A program made the translations under genes and the position numbers. The notes beneath the pieces are model-generated. The model was given only the letters and a program-made list of their open reading frames with translations. It searched no databases and had not been told where the DNA came from. Below are positions 9,312 through 18,500 of a stretch of 42,144 bases of DNA, piece by piece. Numbering within the stretch: position 1 is the first letter of the stretch; each line of letters starts with the position of its first letter. Origin of the DNA: JBCAWW01 sp039024315 (GTDB lineage: Bacteria > Bacteroidota > Bacteroidia > J057); NCBI GenBank assembly GCA_039024315.1, contig JBCCQN010000049.1:1-42144 (forward strand), written 5' to 3'.

Positions 9312-10229
9312 ATGGGCTATAATCGAAGAGATTTTATCCGGCATTCAGCTTGGCTGAGTGCTGGATTTAGTTTGCCTTGGGGCCAATGGCTGCAAGCAAA
9401 GGGACTAGCAGTGGCCTGTCAGCAATATACCTGGACGACTTTTTTCAGACGTGATGGCAGGGAATGGGAAACTGATTTGGATGCTTCCTTTAAAGCTTTC
9501 AAAGATTCTGGCTTAACCGGTATAGAATATTTCCTACCGAATATTGCCAAAGACAAATCCTACTTCCAGCAATACGGCCTCTGGCAAAAATCTGCCTATG
9601 TCAACGCTTGGCTACACGAGGCTGACAAAGTCGAAGCCACCATCCTCCAGATTGTGCAGCACGCGCTTTCAGCCAAAGCCTTAGGCGTAGACATTATCGT
9701 TGTCAATCCTACCCCCATCGACTGGAATAAGCCCATAGATAAGAGTGATCAACAATTGGGGATCCAGCGGGAAGGGATCACCGAACTAGCTCGCCAGCTC
9801 AAAGCCCAAGGGCAAATGCTCGCCTATCATAACCACGATGCCGAGCTGAGAGCTGGTGGTCGAGAATTTCACCATATGCTACATGCCACAGATCCTCAGT
9901 TGGTTAAACTTTGCTTAGACCCCCATTGGATTTATCGAGGCGCTGGCAACTCTCAAGTGGCGCTTTGGGATGCTGTCGATATGTATGGCGACCGTATCGT
10001 AGAATTACATTTAAGACAATCCCAAAATGGAATCTGGACAGAAACGTTCGGCGAAGGCGATATCCCATACCAAAAACTGATCGACTATCTTGTTCAGCAT
10101 AATCAAAAACCTCATATAGTCCTCGAACAGGCGATAGAAGCGGGCTCTCCTCAACAGCATGGGAGTGTTTCAGCGCATCAGATTAGCTTGGCCAATATTC
10201 AAACTCAGTTTGCCGATTTGCAACCATGA
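9312..10229 (+). CDS. Tat-exported sugar phosphate isomerase/epimerase-like TIM barrel protein
   Basis: 305 aa. The N-terminus NRRDFIRHSAWLSAG is a twin-arginine signal, which is usual for this family in Bacteroidota. The rest matches the xylose isomerase-like TIM barrel family (AP endonuclease 2, PF01261): LTGIEYF on an early strand, YHNHDAE in mid-barrel, CLDPHW, VELHLRQS and VLEQ on the last strands. His, Asp and Glu residues in these motifs normally bind a divalent metal. The substrate cannot be read from sequence; relatives act on sugars, inositols or hydroxypyruvate. The gene directly follows the tricorn-like protease and has no clear promoter of its own. Confidence 0.82.
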   Translation: MGYNRRDFIRHSAWLSAGFSLPWGQWLQAKGLAVACQQYTWTTFFRRDGREWETDLDASFKAFKDSGLTGIEYFLPNIAKDKSYFQQYGLWQKSAYVNAWLHEADKVEATILQIVQHALSAKALGVDIIVVNPTPIDWNKPIDKSDQQLGIQREGITELARQLKAQGQMLAYHNHDAELRAGGREFHHMLHATDPQLVKLCLDPHWIYRGAGNSQVALWDAVDMYGDRIVELHLRQSQNGIWTETFGEGDIPYQKLIDYLVQHNQKPHIVLEQAIEAGSPQQHGSVSAHQISLANIQTQFADLQP

Positions 10230-10270
10230 CCTCATTTGCACCAGATTGATATCGCTCTTCTTACTTTTTA

Positions 10271-10285
10271 CCGCTGCGCGGAACG
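10271..10285 (+). repeat. Dispersed repeat core, fragment
   Basis: CCGCTGCGCGGAACG matches the core of copy A at 2559. The second hairpin of the full element is missing, so this is a core-only or decayed copy in the gap between two plus-strand genes. Confidence 0.55.
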
Positions 10286-10349
10286 AGGGAGTAACAAGGC
10301 TTCTAAGCTTCGGCATTAGACATTCAACAGCCAAAACTCATAAAGAAAT

Positions 10350-11333
10350 ATGCCCCAAATCAATGATTTCGTTTTTTTTTCATATTCACATTCTCCATTC
10401 CATCCGATCCTGTCAATCGGTTGGTTAGGCGAGGAAGAGGAATTTAACCAGGGACTGGTACCCATCGATTTTCTCAAAAAGTTGATGGAAATCGTTAAAG
10501 ATCCCTCTAGCAATTTTGTCAGCTTCACCCGCGGTTTTCACGATAACATCCTCCCTAAAGAGCCTGATAACAAAGCCTACTATCAGGAAAACATACCAGA
10601 TCTGCTGACTCAATACCCCATAGGCAATGGAGAGATGCATTTTCGCCTTGGCGAACTTACCTACGCCGCCCCAGCGATGATCTATGAGTATATAGTGGAG
10701 AATGGGTACCTCCCTCCAAAAGAATTTATCGAGGCCGTACTAAAGGGAAGATTACTGACCAAAGCAGATTGGAAAGTATTTGAAGAAAACAGAGAGAAAG
10801 TAGAGAGCTTGGGTCCTAACATGAACCGAGACGAAATTCGCCCTTTTTACCAAAAAGCTAGGGAGCTACAAGGAGATTATGAAAAGCTCGAAAAACTTGT
10901 CCAACAGTATCGTGCTAACTATCCCAGAGATCCCCAAGTTTTATTTGTAGGCGCCAATCACTATATGGCGGCAGGAAAACATGGCGAGGCTTTGCGGTAT
11001 GCCAAGCTTTTGCTAGAAGTCAGTCCACATTGGGCTCAGGCATATGGCACCAAGGGCATGGCCGATTATCATCTCAAAAACTATGAGGAAGCAGAGAAAA
11101 ATTTGCGCCTCATTCTCCCCACCTTCAGGGCCGATAAAACTAAAACCAGCGTACATGTCCTATTTGCACTGGGAGACATCAGCGAACAAAAAAATAATAG
11201 GGAGCAAGCACTAATTTATTATCGCGAAGCCCTTGTTTATGATCCCGAAGACCAAGGTGTCAAAAATGCCATCGCGAGATTGGAACGTAATCAATCGGGA
11301 CTGTTGCAAAAAATTATGGCCTGGTTTAATTAG
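10350..11333 (+). CDS. TPR protein of unknown function with unrecognised N-terminal domain
   Basis: 327 aa, no signal peptide or membrane helix, so probably cytoplasmic. Residues about 1-110 form a domain I do not recognise; it holds many acidic and aromatic residues (IGWLGEEEEFNQG, GNGEMHFRLGELTYAAP). Residues about 165-310 form at least three TPR units (for example KHGEALRYAKLLLEVSPHWAQAYG and EQALIYYREALVYDPEDQG). A protein-protein interaction role is likely, the partner unknown. The gene stands alone, with a repeat fragment in its upstream gap and a convergent hydrolase gene downstream. Confidence 0.7.
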   Translation: MPQINDFVFFSYSHSPFHPILSIGWLGEEEEFNQGLVPIDFLKKLMEIVKDPSSNFVSFTRGFHDNILPKEPDNKAYYQENIPDLLTQYPIGNGEMHFRLGELTYAAPAMIYEYIVENGYLPPKEFIEAVLKGRLLTKADWKVFEENREKVESLGPNMNRDEIRPFYQKARELQGDYEKLEKLVQQYRANYPRDPQVLFVGANHYMAAGKHGEALRYAKLLLEVSPHWAQAYGTKGMADYHLKNYEEAEKNLRLILPTFRADKTKTSVHVLFALGDISEQKNNREQALIYYREALVYDPEDQGVKNAIARLERNQSGLLQKIMAWFN

Positions 11334-11445
11334 TTGTTTACTCATGAAAGGATTACTATCACTGAAACACAAGCGCAACAAGCCCTTGTAAAGCAACCCT
11401 CTACCCAATTGGCAGCGGCTTGGCAAGAAACCAGACGAGCTTTGA

Positions 11446-12354
11446 CTAGCGCAAAAAGGCCTTAAGCCTGCGATTGAATTGTTCCGGCTGTTCGAGATTA
11501 ATGAGATGGGCAGCATCCTCAAACGATTTTAGACTCGATTGAGTAATCCCCTCTTGGAGCTTCTGCGCATTGGTCTTGATGTAGTCAAAGTCCTCTTCCC
11601 CATACAAGATTAGGGTCTTCGACTTGATCTCTCCTAGGCGATTCGCTGGTGCCACTTCTTTGAGCTGCGGAATACGTAGATAACTACCGCTTTCGATGAA
11701 ACCTTCTAGCTGTGCTGTAACGTACTCATCTATCTCGGGAGTCAATTGGCGTTCATTTTGACCTAGGGCATTTAGCTTTTTCAAGCACAGCAACATCTCC
11801 TCTTGATTGCTTTGCTGGATAGCGCCTACATACTGTGTCATCATCGCGAGGAAGTCAGGGCTCTTTTCTTGGACACCGATCAAGCCCGGCGAGACTAAAA
11901 CTAGCTTATCGACATAGTCAGGGTAGGCAAGCACAAAGTCAAGGCTAATGATTGCCCCTAAGGAGCAACCGACTAGATGTACTTTTTCTAATCTTACCTC
12001 CTCCAAAAAAGCTTTCAAATCATCGATTTCTAAAGCAGTATCTACTTTCGAAAGCGAACGACCATGCCCTCTCACATCATAAGTAAACACTTCATAGTTC
12101 TGAGCCAAAAAGCTACGTTGTGACGCCCACATTTCCTGATCTAGCCCGCCGGCATGCACAAACACTATGCTAGCTTTCGAGCTTTCAAAGGGATTGCCAA
12201 ATGGGTTTTTTACTACCACTTTCTCATCAAGGGTAAATCGATAAAAAATTGGGTTCTTCCCGTCCTCTTCGATATAACTTTCGGCAACCACGAAAGGGGA
12301 TTTACAAGCCATAATGGCAAATAGAAATAAGAGAATTAGGCTGAGTCTTTTCAT
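11446..12354 (-). CDS. Alpha/beta hydrolase lipoprotein
   Basis: 302 aa. The N-terminus MKRLSLILLFLFAIMAC is a lipoprotein signal with the modified Cys at about residue 17. The fold is a classic alpha/beta hydrolase: oxyanion-loop motif HAGG, RGHGRS, nucleophile elbow GCSLGA with S131, acid D255 in YGEEDFD, and base H283 in DAAHLIN. The triad is complete, so the enzyme should be active as an esterase, lipase or peptidase of the MhpC-like group; the substrate is not evident. It is probably anchored in the envelope. It converges with the TPR protein on the left; the 112 bases between hold no strong terminator that I can see. Confidence 0.85.
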   Translation of the reverse strand: MKRLSLILLFLFAIMACKSPFVVAESYIEEDGKNPIFYRFTLDEKVVVKNPFGNPFESSKASIVFVHAGGLDQEMWASQRSFLAQNYEVFTYDVRGHGRSLSKVDTALEIDDLKAFLEEVRLEKVHLVGCSLGAIISLDFVLAYPDYVDKLVLVSPGLIGVQEKSPDFLAMMTQYVGAIQQSNQEEMLLCLKKLNALGQNERQLTPEIDEYVTAQLEGFIESGSYLRIPQLKEVAPANRLGEIKSKTLILYGEEDFDYIKTNAQKLQEGITQSSLKSFEDAAHLINLEQPEQFNRRLKAFLR

Positions 12355-12400
12355 ACTTGGCTAAAAATAATATTCTTCCAATCGAAGCGGTATTTTAAAT

Positions 12401-12448
12401 GCAAAAAATTAGCGACCCTCCTGCTACTAATCAGGAAGGTGCCGCTAA
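12401..12448 (-). terminator. Rho-independent terminator for the ConA-like lectin gene
   Basis: TTAGCG (12409-12414) pairs with CGCTAA (12443-12448), and the stem continues inward through ACC/GGT and TCCTG/CAGGA with a small bulge. Read on the minus strand, the stem is followed at once by a run of T (A run at 12402-12408). It lies 130 bases after the stop of the minus-strand gene, beyond a repeat copy. Confidence 0.6.
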
Positions 12449-12465
12449 TTTAGGTACATGAACAT

Positions 12466-12568
12466 CGTTCTGCGAAGCAGTATGAAGCTTTATCGGCCTA
12501 TGCTACAACATTCGAATGTCGGTGCGCGCATGTATGCGCACCCCAGAGAGAAGCGTTCTGCGAAGCAG
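12466..12568 (-). repeat. Dispersed two-hairpin repeat, copy D, plus a core fragment
   Basis: Read on the minus strand, 12568-12521 shows the core CTGCTTCGCAGAACGC, a CTTCTCTC-type spacer and a hairpin GGTGCG (12521-12526) / CGCACC (12537-12542) with an inner GCGCAT/ATGCGC pairing. A second core-only piece, CGTTCTGCGAAGCAG, lies at 12466-12480 in the same orientation. The block sits between the stop of the lectin gene and its terminator. Confidence 0.65.
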
Positions 12569-12579
12569 TAGCCAAAAAC

Positions 12580-13689
12580 CTATCTAATCTCCACTCCCTC
12601 TAGATCGGTCAACTTTGCGCGCAGGCCCCAACCTCCCATCTGCTCACTGACCGCAAAGGTGATCACATTTTTGCCCGGTTTGAGGGCCAAATAAACGGCA
12701 TCAAAATAGCCAATCGTACCTAGGTAGCGATAGTCGCGGGTCCGAAATTGGCGCTGACCACTGTAAACCAAGGTACCGTTGACATAGACGCGGGCAATAT
12801 CACTATAGCCAAAATCTAGCTGCTTGATTTGTTCACGCTTTGATTCGATCGTAAAGCGTGCCAAAACGGTATTGATTTCATCCGTAGTGCCAGAGCGTTG
12901 GGCGAGGTTGACGGTACCCGTATATTCGACAGGGTATTTTTTCCAGCTTCGCTGAACGCTCATTTCTTCTGAAAGCCAAGTTTCAGCTTGCAATTTGCTC
13001 GCGTTGAAGCCTTCCGAAACCTCCCAATTCATCACCGTACCAGCCGGCATGGGAGGCAGTTTAGGCGCAGCTGATTTAATCTCAGGATTATCGACCTTTT
13101 GATAGCTAAAATTAGCGAAGCGAGGTGAGGCTAAAAAATTGTAAACGCCTAGATAGCCAGCTGCGGCTGCTTGTTTGAGCTCAAAGGCATGAAAGGCGGG
13201 CGTCTCCATATCGTCGATATATACCTCCATTTGCTGATCATTGATCACAAATTTTAGGTGCATCCACTCATTGTAGCGCCATTTATGCGCCTTGCTGTGG
13301 CCAGGGCCATGATACAATTGCCAACCTGAGATTCCATTGTAAACTGGTGTGTACTGCATCGCATCTGGATTACCCGATTGGTGCGCGCGCATATAGTACT
13401 CTTCATAGTTTTTAGGCTCAGTAATCCGAAAATGTAGTCCAAAGAAGCCGCGATTGGCCGGAAAGGCTACGTCGTATTCAATTATACCGTTTTTAAATTT
13501 CACCTCCGGTAAACGCGCCGTCCCGCCTTTGAGCCAGAGGCTTTCTTTGCCTTGGTAGAATCCTAATTCGTAATCCCCTTCGATTACCCAATCAGAGGCG
13601 CTAAAAGGTATGGGCACAGTTTCCTGTGCCCAAAGGTTATAATTAAAAAACATCAACACCAAGAGGAAAAGACTTGTTTGTTTTATCAT
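12580..13689 (-). CDS. Secreted ConA-like lectin/glucanase-domain protein
   Basis: 369 aa with a signal peptide (about 1-21, ending LWAQ). Residues about 30-195 look like a ConA-like jelly roll of the 3-keto-disaccharide hydrolase/LamG type (GFFGLHFRITEPKNYEEYYMR, WMHLKFVINDQQMEVYIDD, GYLGVYNF). Residues about 215-365 look like a galactose-binding or GH2-like sandwich (ARVYVNGTLVYSGQ, LKPGKNVITFAVSEQ). I see no clear catalytic acid pair, so glycan binding is likelier than hydrolysis. The gene diverges from a membrane protein that carries its own ConA-like ectodomain; the shared 113-base gap suggests joint control. Confidence 0.72.
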   Translation of the reverse strand: MIKQTSLFLLVLMFFNYNLWAQETVPIPFSASDWVIEGDYELGFYQGKESLWLKGGTARLPEVKFKNGIIEYDVAFPANRGFFGLHFRITEPKNYEEYYMRAHQSGNPDAMQYTPVYNGISGWQLYHGPGHSKAHKWRYNEWMHLKFVINDQQMEVYIDDMETPAFHAFELKQAAAAGYLGVYNFLASPRFANFSYQKVDNPEIKSAAPKLPPMPAGTVMNWEVSEGFNASKLQAETWLSEEMSVQRSWKKYPVEYTGTVNLAQRSGTTDEINTVLARFTIESKREQIKQLDFGYSDIARVYVNGTLVYSGQRQFRTRDYRYLGTIGYFDAVYLALKPGKNVITFAVSEQMGGWGLRAKLTDLEGVEIR

Positions 13690-13802
13690 AATTTCTGTGC
13701 TTTTGTCTGGGAGTAATTACTGCCTCTTGGCGAGAAATTATGGCAACAAAAGCCGTTTATTTTCCGTTCATTTATGGTTTTTTTGCTTAAAACCCTCTTT
13801 TT

Positions 13803-15074
13803 ATGGATTCAGAGCTAATTTATCTCAACCGCCTCAAAGAGAGAATCGCCGAGCAGACTCAGCTAGGAAATGAAAATGGAGTGCTGCGACAAAGAGATTT
13901 TATGTATCTGGCTGAGCTCATCGAAGAGGAGTCAAGGATTAGATTGAGCATTTCTACACTAAAGCGTATCTGGAAACCAGACAACCAATCTTTGCCTCAT
14001 CTGAGCACCTTGGATGCATTGGTGCAGGTAGTGGGCTACCCCAATTGGCACGAATATAAAAAGACCTTCAGTTCTAAGCGCTTAGCCCAAAGCAAGCAGC
14101 CAAAAAGCGTGAGCAAAGGTATTTGGTATTTCGCCACGATTGGTTTTTTGGGCTTAATGGTTTTATTGGCTTTGGTTGTCCCAGGCTTTATCAGCCAAGA
14201 GGGTGTTTATATCAAAGGCCGAGTCGATTTTACGGCAGACCAGACGGTCAGTGTGGGCGTACCCAATAGTGTCATTTTTGCCTATGATGTAAGCAATGTC
14301 ATGGCGGACAGTTTTTTCATTCAGCAATCATGGAACGAAGCGTTTCGCGAAGCGATAGACCCAAATAAAACCCATTTTACGAGTATCTACTACTATCCCG
14401 GCTATCACAAAGCGAAGTTGATCGCCAACGATTCGATTATTGCAGAACAGCCAATCCACTTATTGACGGACGGTTGGCTAGCCTTTGTCAATACGGGATT
14501 TGGACAGGAGCGCCCGATTTATTTGTCTCAAGAGCTAGGAAGCAGAAGCGGCCATCTACGCATAGAGCGGGCTGACCTAAAAGCGGTAGAGTTAAATTTG
14601 CAGCAGCCATTTAAGGTGAGTTTTCGGCAGATGCAGGATTTTGGCAATTTATCTAGTCAAGATTTTCGGCTCAAGGCTCGCCTTAAAGCCGATCCCATCC
14701 CTGAGGTACCTTGCCCCGTAATGGAGTTGACGCTGCATTGTGAGCAACATATCATGGTGGTGCCCATTACGAGCAAAGGCTGTGTCAGTAGTATCGGTCT
14801 CAAACTCAGCGACAAATACCTGCGCGGCAAGGAACATGATTTTTCTGACTTTGGGGTAGAGAATCTAGCTGCTTGGCACGAATTAGAGCTACAGGTTAAA
14901 GACCAAAAGGCGCGAGTCTTTATAGATGGTCGTTTGATCTATCAATTAGATGAGCCTGCTAATCTCGGTTTGATTAAAGGATTGGACATAAGGATCGTTG
15001 GCCTAGGCCAAGCAGATTGGATTAAGATGTGGGACGGAAAAGACCAGCTTGTCTTTAGTGATGAATTTGAGTAG
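13803..15074 (+). CDS. Single-pass membrane protein with cytoplasmic helical domain and PKD-/ConA-like ectodomain
   Basis: 423 aa. Residues 1-90 are soluble and helical with a possible DNA-binding-like segment (LSISTLKRIWKPDNQSLPHLSTLDALVQVVGYPNW is split by a loop; no family assigned). One helix at about 107-129 spans the membrane. The ectodomain has a PKD-like sandwich (about 140-235: NSVIFAYDV, FTSIYYYPGYHKAKLIAND) and then a ConA-like lectin fold (about 255-420: FRLKARLKAD, WHELELQVKDQKARVFIDGRLIYQL). I infer a one-component transmembrane sensor that binds a polymer outside and acts inside the cell. The divergent neighbour is a secreted ConA-like protein. Function not established. Confidence 0.65.
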   Translation: MDSELIYLNRLKERIAEQTQLGNENGVLRQRDFMYLAELIEEESRIRLSISTLKRIWKPDNQSLPHLSTLDALVQVVGYPNWHEYKKTFSSKRLAQSKQPKSVSKGIWYFATIGFLGLMVLLALVVPGFISQEGVYIKGRVDFTADQTVSVGVPNSVIFAYDVSNVMADSFFIQQSWNEAFREAIDPNKTHFTSIYYYPGYHKAKLIANDSIIAEQPIHLLTDGWLAFVNTGFGQERPIYLSQELGSRSGHLRIERADLKAVELNLQQPFKVSFRQMQDFGNLSSQDFRLKARLKADPIPEVPCPVMELTLHCEQHIMVVPITSKGCVSSIGLKLSDKYLRGKEHDFSDFGVENLAAWHELELQVKDQKARVFIDGRLIYQLDEPANLGLIKGLDIRIVGLGQADWIKMWDGKDQLVFSDEFE

Positions 15075-15174
15075 CGAATTTACCGTCGAGTACGATAGGA
15101 TTCAGTACAGAGAAAAATGCTTTGAATCCTCTAGTCTCAATCTTTGAAGACTAACAGAGAATCTAGTCTGCCAT

Positions 15175-15495
15175 CTATTTGCCGATCTCATCAATGATAT
15201 TTTCATTGAATTTTTCCTCTTTGCTCCAATTATAAAAAAGAAGCTTGTATAATCCCCAGCAAGCTAGAAAACCAAATGGTAAGGCCATAAAAATCAAGCT
15301 AAACTCACCCGGTAAGTCTGTCGCATCATCAGCAAATGCGCTAAAAGCCAAAACAATCAGGATAGAAGCGACATTGGTGCCGATAAAGAAAACTACGATG
15401 GAAAGAATTCCATGAGCCCAGCCATTTTTATCATTATCATTGGCCGTCTTGTAGAAAAATCTCCCCACAATGAAGAGAACAATGTAGAGTAACAT
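15175..15495 (-). CDS. Small membrane protein of unknown function
   Basis: 106 aa with three likely membrane helices (about 1-12, 28-52 and 66-86) and a charged C-terminal tail (SKEEKFNENIIDEIGK). No family recognised. A TATATTCG box and an inverted repeat lie just upstream, and the gap from the previous gene (15075-15174) holds only a weak hairpin (GGATTCA 15098-15104 / TGAATCC 15123-15129). The coding call rests on the hydrophobic pattern and on normal codon use. Confidence 0.65.
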   Translation of the reverse strand: MLLYIVLFIVGRFFYKTANDNDKNGWAHGILSIVVFFIGTNVASILIVLAFSAFADDATDLPGEFSLIFMALPFGFLACWGLYKLLFYNWSKEEKFNENIIDEIGK

Positions 15496-15509
15496 AATGC
15501 TTTATGTGT

Positions 15510-15535
15510 GTATTCAGTGATTGAATACGAATATA
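15510..15535 (-). promoter_or_regulatory. Candidate promoter -7 box with overlapping inverted repeat
   Basis: On the minus strand TATATTCG (15535-15528) resembles the Bacteroidota -7 box TAnnTTTG. Directly after it lies the inverted repeat GTATTCA (15510-15516) / TGAATAC (15522-15528) with a 5-base loop. This position over the start site fits an operator. No clear -33 TTG is seen. Confidence 0.35.
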
Positions 15536-15557
15536 AACATTATTGTGGAAGGAAAGC

Positions 15558-18500
15558 CTAAGCCTGCTTTTCGTTGATACTCATATAGAGCCCAAAGCCC
15601 AGAATAATCAAGATCGGGAAAGCGATCCACCAAAGTTGCTGCCAAGGAGATTGATTATCGAGGGGCCGCTCATCGCCGATGAGAACCGAGCCCGCCCAAT
15701 AATATGGATGGGTGCGCAGAGGATCGTCGCTCGCGAGGAGAGCGAGCTTGCTTTGGCGTAGCGCTTCGGCTTTGTTTTGCTCAGCCGCCAAGGCGGGAAA
15801 CAATTGCTCGCTCAATTTGAGCGCCGCTAGATCATCGCTTCGCCACAAAGTAGTCAAAAGGGAGCGAGCCCCCGCATATTGGAAGGCACGACTCAAGCTC
15901 AAGATCCCTTCGCCTCGGTGCAATTGTCCCAAACCAGTCTCGCAAGCACTGAGTACAACCATTTCTGCGTCGAGACGCAGATTGAAGATTTCAGAAGCAT
16001 AAAGGCTTTCGGTACTCCCTTCCTCCTCGCCACTAAAAAAGAGGCGTGAACGTAGCGGTTCTGCTTCGTTGGCTTCGGCATGAGTAGCCAAGTGGATCAC
16101 CCGTGAACGTGGCCCATCACGAAAGAGCGATTCTTTGCCTCCCCCATAACCATTGACGACTTTTCCCGACCAGAGTTTGACTACTAATGCAACTTCGTCG
16201 CCATTGTACTGCAAGGGTCCAGGGCTATCTTCGCGGCGTTCGGCGAAGCCGGCCCCCTCCCCAAAACTCGGGGCAATGCCCAGATAGGTCATATTGGCCT
16301 TGGACACTTTTTGTTTTTTGCCGTCCAACCACAATCCAGCAGAAGACTGATAAGCAATCGCAGCTTCCCGAATTAAATATGGCAAGCGACGGTAATCCTC
16401 TGAACTCGCCTCTGCACTCAACAAAGTCCCAAAGGGCAAATAGCCTAGTTCACCATCTGGAATAATCAATAGCTGCTGTTGGGCAGTATCATAAGCGGGC
16501 AAAAGTTTCTCAAAAAGTAAGTTACCCGCAGCAAGAGGTACGCCTCCAGACTGATCCGGAGGACTGGACAAAAAGCGCCGCCAAGCCTCACTGGCTTTTT
16601 GCAAATCGGTCAAGGCCTTACCATTGATGATAAAAGGCTCCACTCCTCCCCTATCGATACGAAATATGACCCAGTCTTCCTCACCGAGGAAGTAATGATA
16701 CATGACCTGATCCACGGCCAAAGCGTTCTGCAAAGCAGGCACATCTAAACTCGGGTCCACATATTTGAGTTGATAATAGGTCGGATATTGTTGCTCTAGC
16801 TGATCGATCAAGGCCAGATAGTTTTGCTGACTCCTCAGCTGTCGCGCTTGAAATTCACTGATCAACGTGCTGTCTTCTAGCTCCTCGATTTGCTGTTTGA
16901 GATAGGCCAATTCTTGCCGCAAGCGGCGTTCTTCTGCTTGTATGGCTTCCGGTATGCCGCTAAACTGGATCGCTTGCTGGTCCAAGATTGCCTCCCGTAG
17001 GGTCCAAGCTTTGTTTTTTTCGCTGATCGAAAGGGCTTCATGCAGATATTGCTCTTCCCCTGACACTTCATAAAGCTTGATGGCCGTTTCTATCGCGCCC
17101 TCATATAAGTCTAGGTACTGCCGTGTCCAATCACGACGGGAAGCCTTGTCCTGAAATTGATAGCGAAAACTGTCTGTCAAATTGATGCTGGTTTCAAAAA
17201 ACCGCCAAGCTTGCAAGAGCTCATTTTGGTCCTGCGAAGCATCAAAGCTTTCTCGATAAGCTTGAGCCGTTTCGAGTAATACCTCATCCAAATAAAAACA
17301 GCACCAATTGGCCAATACATGCTCCGTATCGAGCGGATCAAAAGAGGCCAAGTCAGGGAAATATCCGCCTAAGGCTTGCTCATACATATCCAGTTTGATC
17401 TCCCCCATTTTGCGATACATACTCGCTTTTTGGCTGAGCGTTATACCGATTTCATCATAGTAATCGCTGTACTCAGTTTGGTATAGTTCTAAGGCTTGGT
17501 CGTAAGCAGTAATCGCCTTGGCGTAGTCTTTTTTAGCGTCAAAGTACTGTCCTTTTTCGTAGTACACTTCTCCAAGCAGATAGTAATCAGGGCCATAATT
17601 TTCCAGAAATGCCTGTTCTGCCAGCAGTTGGGATTCAAGCGCATCATCGTATCGTTTCAGATCAAAGAGGATATCTCCTTCCAGAAAGTAAATTAGTCCG
17701 ACATCGGCATCAGGGATGGCGTCTGGGCTTTCGGCTCTTCGCCGAACGCTTTGAATCAAGCCGTAGGCCTGCTCCGTTTCTTGACGGCGAAAATGGGTGC
17801 GGGCCAACTCAAAGTCGATCCACATGCGCATATAGGCAAAAAAGGGTGTACCAGGGGTATTGAGACCTGAGCTCTGCTTAAGATAAAAAATCGCCTGCTC
17901 ATAATCCCCAAAAGAATTGTAGGCCATCCCCAAATTGTAGAGGAAGCTCAATTGATTTTCGAGCGGCAGATTATCCAGATAAGGTAGGGGCGCCTTGAGC
18001 AAATCGATGGCCTCTTCAAATTGATGCAAGAAGATTTTGTTGCTACCGATATTATTTAAGATCTGTAGCACGGCCAGATTGCTGCTATCCTCCCGACTGA
18101 GGAAGTTGTCCAACGCTTGGTAGTAGTATTGGTTGGAGGTCTCTAGTTCATAGGTTTCATTGGCAATGACTCCCAATAGATTGTAAAGTATCCCCAAATT
18201 GCGGTCCTTGGGGTCGAGTTCAGCTTCGCGTATGCGTAGGCTTTTTTCGCCATAGACCAAAGCGCTATCAAATTCGCCTAGCCGGCTCAAATCCTGCGCA
18301 ATAAAAAAGTAACTATTGGCTAGGGCCGTGTCAGGGATACTGGTCGTTTGTTGACGGGCTTTGAGCACCGCTTGGTGGGTTTTTAAGCCTTCCTGAAAGA
18401 GATTAATATTGACTTGATGCTCGCCATAGCGATCCATAAACCAATGCCGCAAGGGATCGGAAGCTTCGAAATTGGCTTCAGCAAATTCAACGTATTCGGC

